The notes under the pieces were generated by a model. It ran no database searches and was not told the DNA's origin. It saw nothing but the letters and a program-made list of their open reading frames with translations. Shown in pieces: positions 61,793 through 64,000 of a stretch of DNA of 64,000 nucleotides. The position numbers were made by a program, and so were the translations under genes. The stretch is taken from the NCBI RefSeq assembly GCF_003339685.1, contig NZ_QPKI01000015.1:26436-90435 (forward strand). Reading direction: 5' to 3'. The stretch comes from Halomonas sp. DQ26W. GTDB taxonomy: Bacteria > Pseudomonadota > Gammaproteobacteria > Pseudomonadales > Halomonadaceae. Each line of letters starts with the position of its first letter. Position 1 is the stretch's first letter.

Positions 61793-62304
61793 TTCCACCT
61801 CGTGATTTTTGATTAAAATCAAAATGTAATTCAGTGTATTTTCGAAAAAACTACCGGATACTGCTTGATGGATGGCAAGTAAGATAGCCCACCCTTTTTC
61901 TGGCTCAAGGTCTGGTACTGAGTGACATAAGCCTCGTCCCTCTTCATCAGGAGCAATATGGCGAACAGCCAACCAGCCGCGGCCATTGACTTGCCCTGCC
62001 CATGCTGGCCATTGCAGCCCGTAAGGGATAGTGGGCTGCAGGTTCTCGGCGGCTCCCAATGCAGCTCGTAGCGCAAGGCGCACCCCGGCGGCGTAGGCCT
62101 CGAGGGTAGCGCCTGTCGCTTCGCGCTTGACCCAGTCGATGCCGGAAACGCTAAGCCCATCCTATCGAAGGAAAACCCCATTTTAATGACCAGCGCCAGG
62201 CTGGCGCCGGCGAAGCCCTTGGCGACGGTGTCGAGCACAATCAGCTCGTCGGCCAAGCCGAATCGCTGTGAAAGGTTGGCGAAGTACGCCTTGATGCTTT
62301 GCAT
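61793..62304 (-). pseudogene. Degenerate coding stretch downstream of the DUF2235 gene
   Basis: From 62304 leftwards one frame reads MQSIKAYFANLSQRFGLAD and a hydrophobic FAGASLALVIKMGF. A second frame then carries IDWVKREATGATLEAYAAG and on to PTIPYGLQWPAWAG. Near the end, the first frame again looks protein-like (DEAYVTQYQTLSQKKG). No single frame is convincing throughout, so a gene broken by small indels, or two overlapping remnants, is likely. The product is unknown. Confidence 0.4.
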
Positions 62305-62307
62305 GGT

Positions 62308-63879
62308 CTAGCGCATGGTCCAGGCGGGCATCTGCTCGCGGGGGTGTGGCTCCGTTACCTGAGTGATGGATTCCTCCCCCGGCTGGTCAATACCACGATA
62401 CGTCATGAACCGGTATCCACCACTAATCTGGCTGGGTTGACGATTACGGTAGTTCATTTCCTCTGGCTGCTTGTCGTGCAGTCCATACGCGAATAGCAAC
62501 TCGATAGGCTCGGGAAGTGCGGGTGGGGATTCTTCTCGAGTCCATCGGTGCCAGTTTTCAGCCAAAATGAGGTTTTCACGCAGCACGGCTCGGGCATGAC
62601 GCCGCGTGTCATTGTGAGGCGACGTGAAGCGATTGCGTATGTGCTGGGCTTCGCGATCTACCTGCTCGAGCCATCCCCATGCCGCATTCAAATCGGCGAG
62701 CCCAGCCTTGATGTCGTCACGCTCCGATTCTTCCAGCTCCCATTGCTCGCGACTCTCAGTGAGAGAGGCCGTTACTGCCCCCAAAGTGCGATTGTAGTAG
62801 CGGTTGGGCAGCGCATCCTCCCGATTTTCTAGTATTGCCAACGCCTCTCGGTAATCACGATATCGCTGAGCCAACCAGGCCAGGTAGATCAGCGTATGGA
62901 AGCGAAAACTCTCCGCTGTCGGGTTTCGGTAGTTCGAAGTCTGCCGTTGGTAATGTCTGGCCATTGTAATTAGCGAGTAGCCTTCGATCCGGTCATTGAG
63001 CTCGAACATGCGAGCAAATTGCCGGCCGCGTGTTGCAAGGCTATCCAGAGGGGGAAATGGCACTCCCGCTCTAGTCGCTTGTCGATACATGCGATGGAGC
63101 GCGGCTCGCGACAGCTCGGCGCTGGCCTTTTGTTCATCAGCAACCAGGCCGCCGCCGATATCTTCGCTGATTCCAGGACAGAGCTCTTCACGCCAGTTGG
63201 CGTTCTGTCCGCCCAAGGGACGACAGCGGCGATAAAAGCGTCGCTCATGGGCAGCGATCAGGTGCAGGGCGCGTCGGCACCCCGGATGCAAGGGGCCGCT
63301 GTCGTCGAGTACCGGAGTCAATGGGTGGAACCAGTCCAACGGCCCCATCTCAGGATGGGTACGGTCCACGCAGTCGAGCAAGCCGACGAACACCACCTTG
63401 ACCTCGGCATCTCCATAGCGATAGCCGCTCCCCACCTTCTCGCACACGTCTTCCAGCAGCTCGCGCACAAAGGCCTTGGCCATAGCAGCGCCGAAGTCGA
63501 AGCCGAAGACGGATACTCTAATCTGAGCCAGAGGTAATTGGCTTCCCTGCTTGACGTCGTTGACGCTTTGTTGAAAGTCGCGAATGGCGGTCGACTGGCG
63601 CGTATGGGAACCGCTCATCAACAGGCTGGCAATGATAGAGTTATCTCGGATGGGCGCGAAGGCTTCGGCTCCAGTGCGCACCGCTGAGTCTCGTGCCTGC
63701 TTGAACCAGTTCCAAGGGCGAGTGATTGAGACCTTGAACGAGCGGCCGAATACTTCCCACCAACGGCCTTTTTGGCTTCCGGAAGCAACGTCTTTGGCTG
63801 CTTCGACTGCGCTATCCCGCAGCTGGCCATCCCGGGTAGTCTCTGCCTCGCTAGGGGTGCGATGGACGGCACCCATCAT
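62308..63879 (-). CDS. DUF2235 / T6SS Tle1-like phospholipase-fold protein with altered nucleophile
   Basis: 523 residues. The alpha/beta-hydrolase core has VSVFGFDFGAAMAKAF where Tle1-type lipases have GFSRGAA, so the nucleophile Ser is Asp (motif 126-130). Other family marks remain: FVGLLDCVDR with Asp169, HLIAAHERRFYR, and PGISEDIGGGL (240-244). Tle1 effectors are delivered by type VI secretion and cleave phospholipids; this copy may be inactive or use another residue. AGGAGG directly precedes the ATG at 63879; the frame is open to a GTG at 63936. No VgrG or Hcp is inside the window. Confidence 0.7.
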   Translation of the reverse strand: MMGAVHRTPSEAETTRDGQLRDSAVEAAKDVASGSQKGRWWEVFGRSFKVSITRPWNWFKQARDSAVRTGAEAFAPIRDNSIIASLLMSGSHTRQSTAIRDFQQSVNDVKQGSQLPLAQIRVSVFGFDFGAAMAKAFVRELLEDVCEKVGSGYRYGDAEVKVVFVGLLDCVDRTHPEMGPLDWFHPLTPVLDDSGPLHPGCRRALHLIAAHERRFYRRCRPLGGQNANWREELCPGISEDIGGGLVADEQKASAELSRAALHRMYRQATRAGVPFPPLDSLATRGRQFARMFELNDRIEGYSLITMARHYQRQTSNYRNPTAESFRFHTLIYLAWLAQRYRDYREALAILENREDALPNRYYNRTLGAVTASLTESREQWELEESERDDIKAGLADLNAAWGWLEQVDREAQHIRNRFTSPHNDTRRHARAVLRENLILAENWHRWTREESPPALPEPIELLFAYGLHDKQPEEMNYRNRQPSQISGGYRFMTYRGIDQPGEESITQVTEPHPREQMPAWTMR

Positions 63880-64000
63880 CCCTCCTAATTCATCAGGGTG
63901 TCGAATGCGGGGGCTGAACCGAGGTGTTGCCGACACCGATCCACTGCAACGTCATCGAGCCGCTTGATCACCAGGCAATCTATTCCTCATCTGACTTACG
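63880..64000 (-). other. Right edge: end of an upstream gene and short leader
   Basis: On the minus strand, a frame entering from the right edge reads RKSDEE and stops at 63980-63982, probably the tail of an upstream gene of the same operon. Between it and the DUF2235 start lies about 100 bp with a strong AGGAGG ribosome site at 63881-63886. Nothing more can be assigned. Confidence 0.35.

Noticed and set aside
1..64000. tRNA, rRNA, insertion sequences or prophage genes.
   Set aside because: No cloverleaf, rRNA segment, transposase, integrase or phage structural gene was recognised on either strand.

Overview
The window is about 64 kb of high-GC chromosome from a Gammaproteobacterium. A TAXI-type TRAP transporter with a DUF1850 partner, a TPP-controlled symporter, a malonate TRAP operon and recC-recB-recD order fit Halomonas or a relative (Halomonadaceae). 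That placement is an inference from gene content and codon use, not from a marker gene.

Layout. 1-5.2 kb: a glutamine amidotransferase and a divergent membrane redox module (cytochrome b5/FMN-binding protein, ferric-reductase-like protein, haem-binding EB_dh protein, DUF2231-like membrane protein). 5.2-10.6 kb: purEK and a TAXI-TRAP operon. 11.3-20.5 kb: the most interesting block, a selenoneine pathway. It holds egtD (hercynine synthesis), a flavoprotein-selenophosphate synthetase fusion (senC/selD), senB (selenosugar synthase) and senA (EgtB-like C-Se bond-forming enzyme). A three-gene ABC importer of the putative selenate/selenite type follows. 20.5-33.1 kb: ilvD, higBA, a TPP-riboswitch-controlled symporter-tenA pair, an AhpD-like protein, a 7TM-DISM GGDEF protein, mmsA with a divergent LysR regulator, and selO.

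33.3-46.1 kb: a haloacid dehalogenase and hydroxyacid dehydrogenase pair, then a malonate operon (GntR regulator, DctPQM TRAP transporter, malonyl-CoA decarboxylase and synthetase) with a visible sigma-70 promoter and overlapping palindromic operator. An isomerase-like protein, a small unknown protein and an amidase follow. Two closely related flavin reductases bracket the region. 46.2-56.5 kb: recC, recB and recD overlap end to end, and each carries repeat-derived sequence in frame.

56.6-64 kb: a patchwork of small accessory genes. It holds hicAB and an antitoxin remnant, an internally deleted GFA gene, mtnN, a sodC bracketed by 26-bp direct repeats, a cupin, a Fic protein with four inverted half-sites upstream, an AT-rich small membrane protein, a degenerate stretch and a DUF2235/Tle1-like protein that lacks the nucleophile serine.

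Two themes deserve most attention. The first is the self-contained route from histidine and imported selenium to selenoneine. The second is a small family of hairpin repeats (three copies here) with a conserved 26-nt core and stems that covary between copies; two copies sit in frame inside recB.
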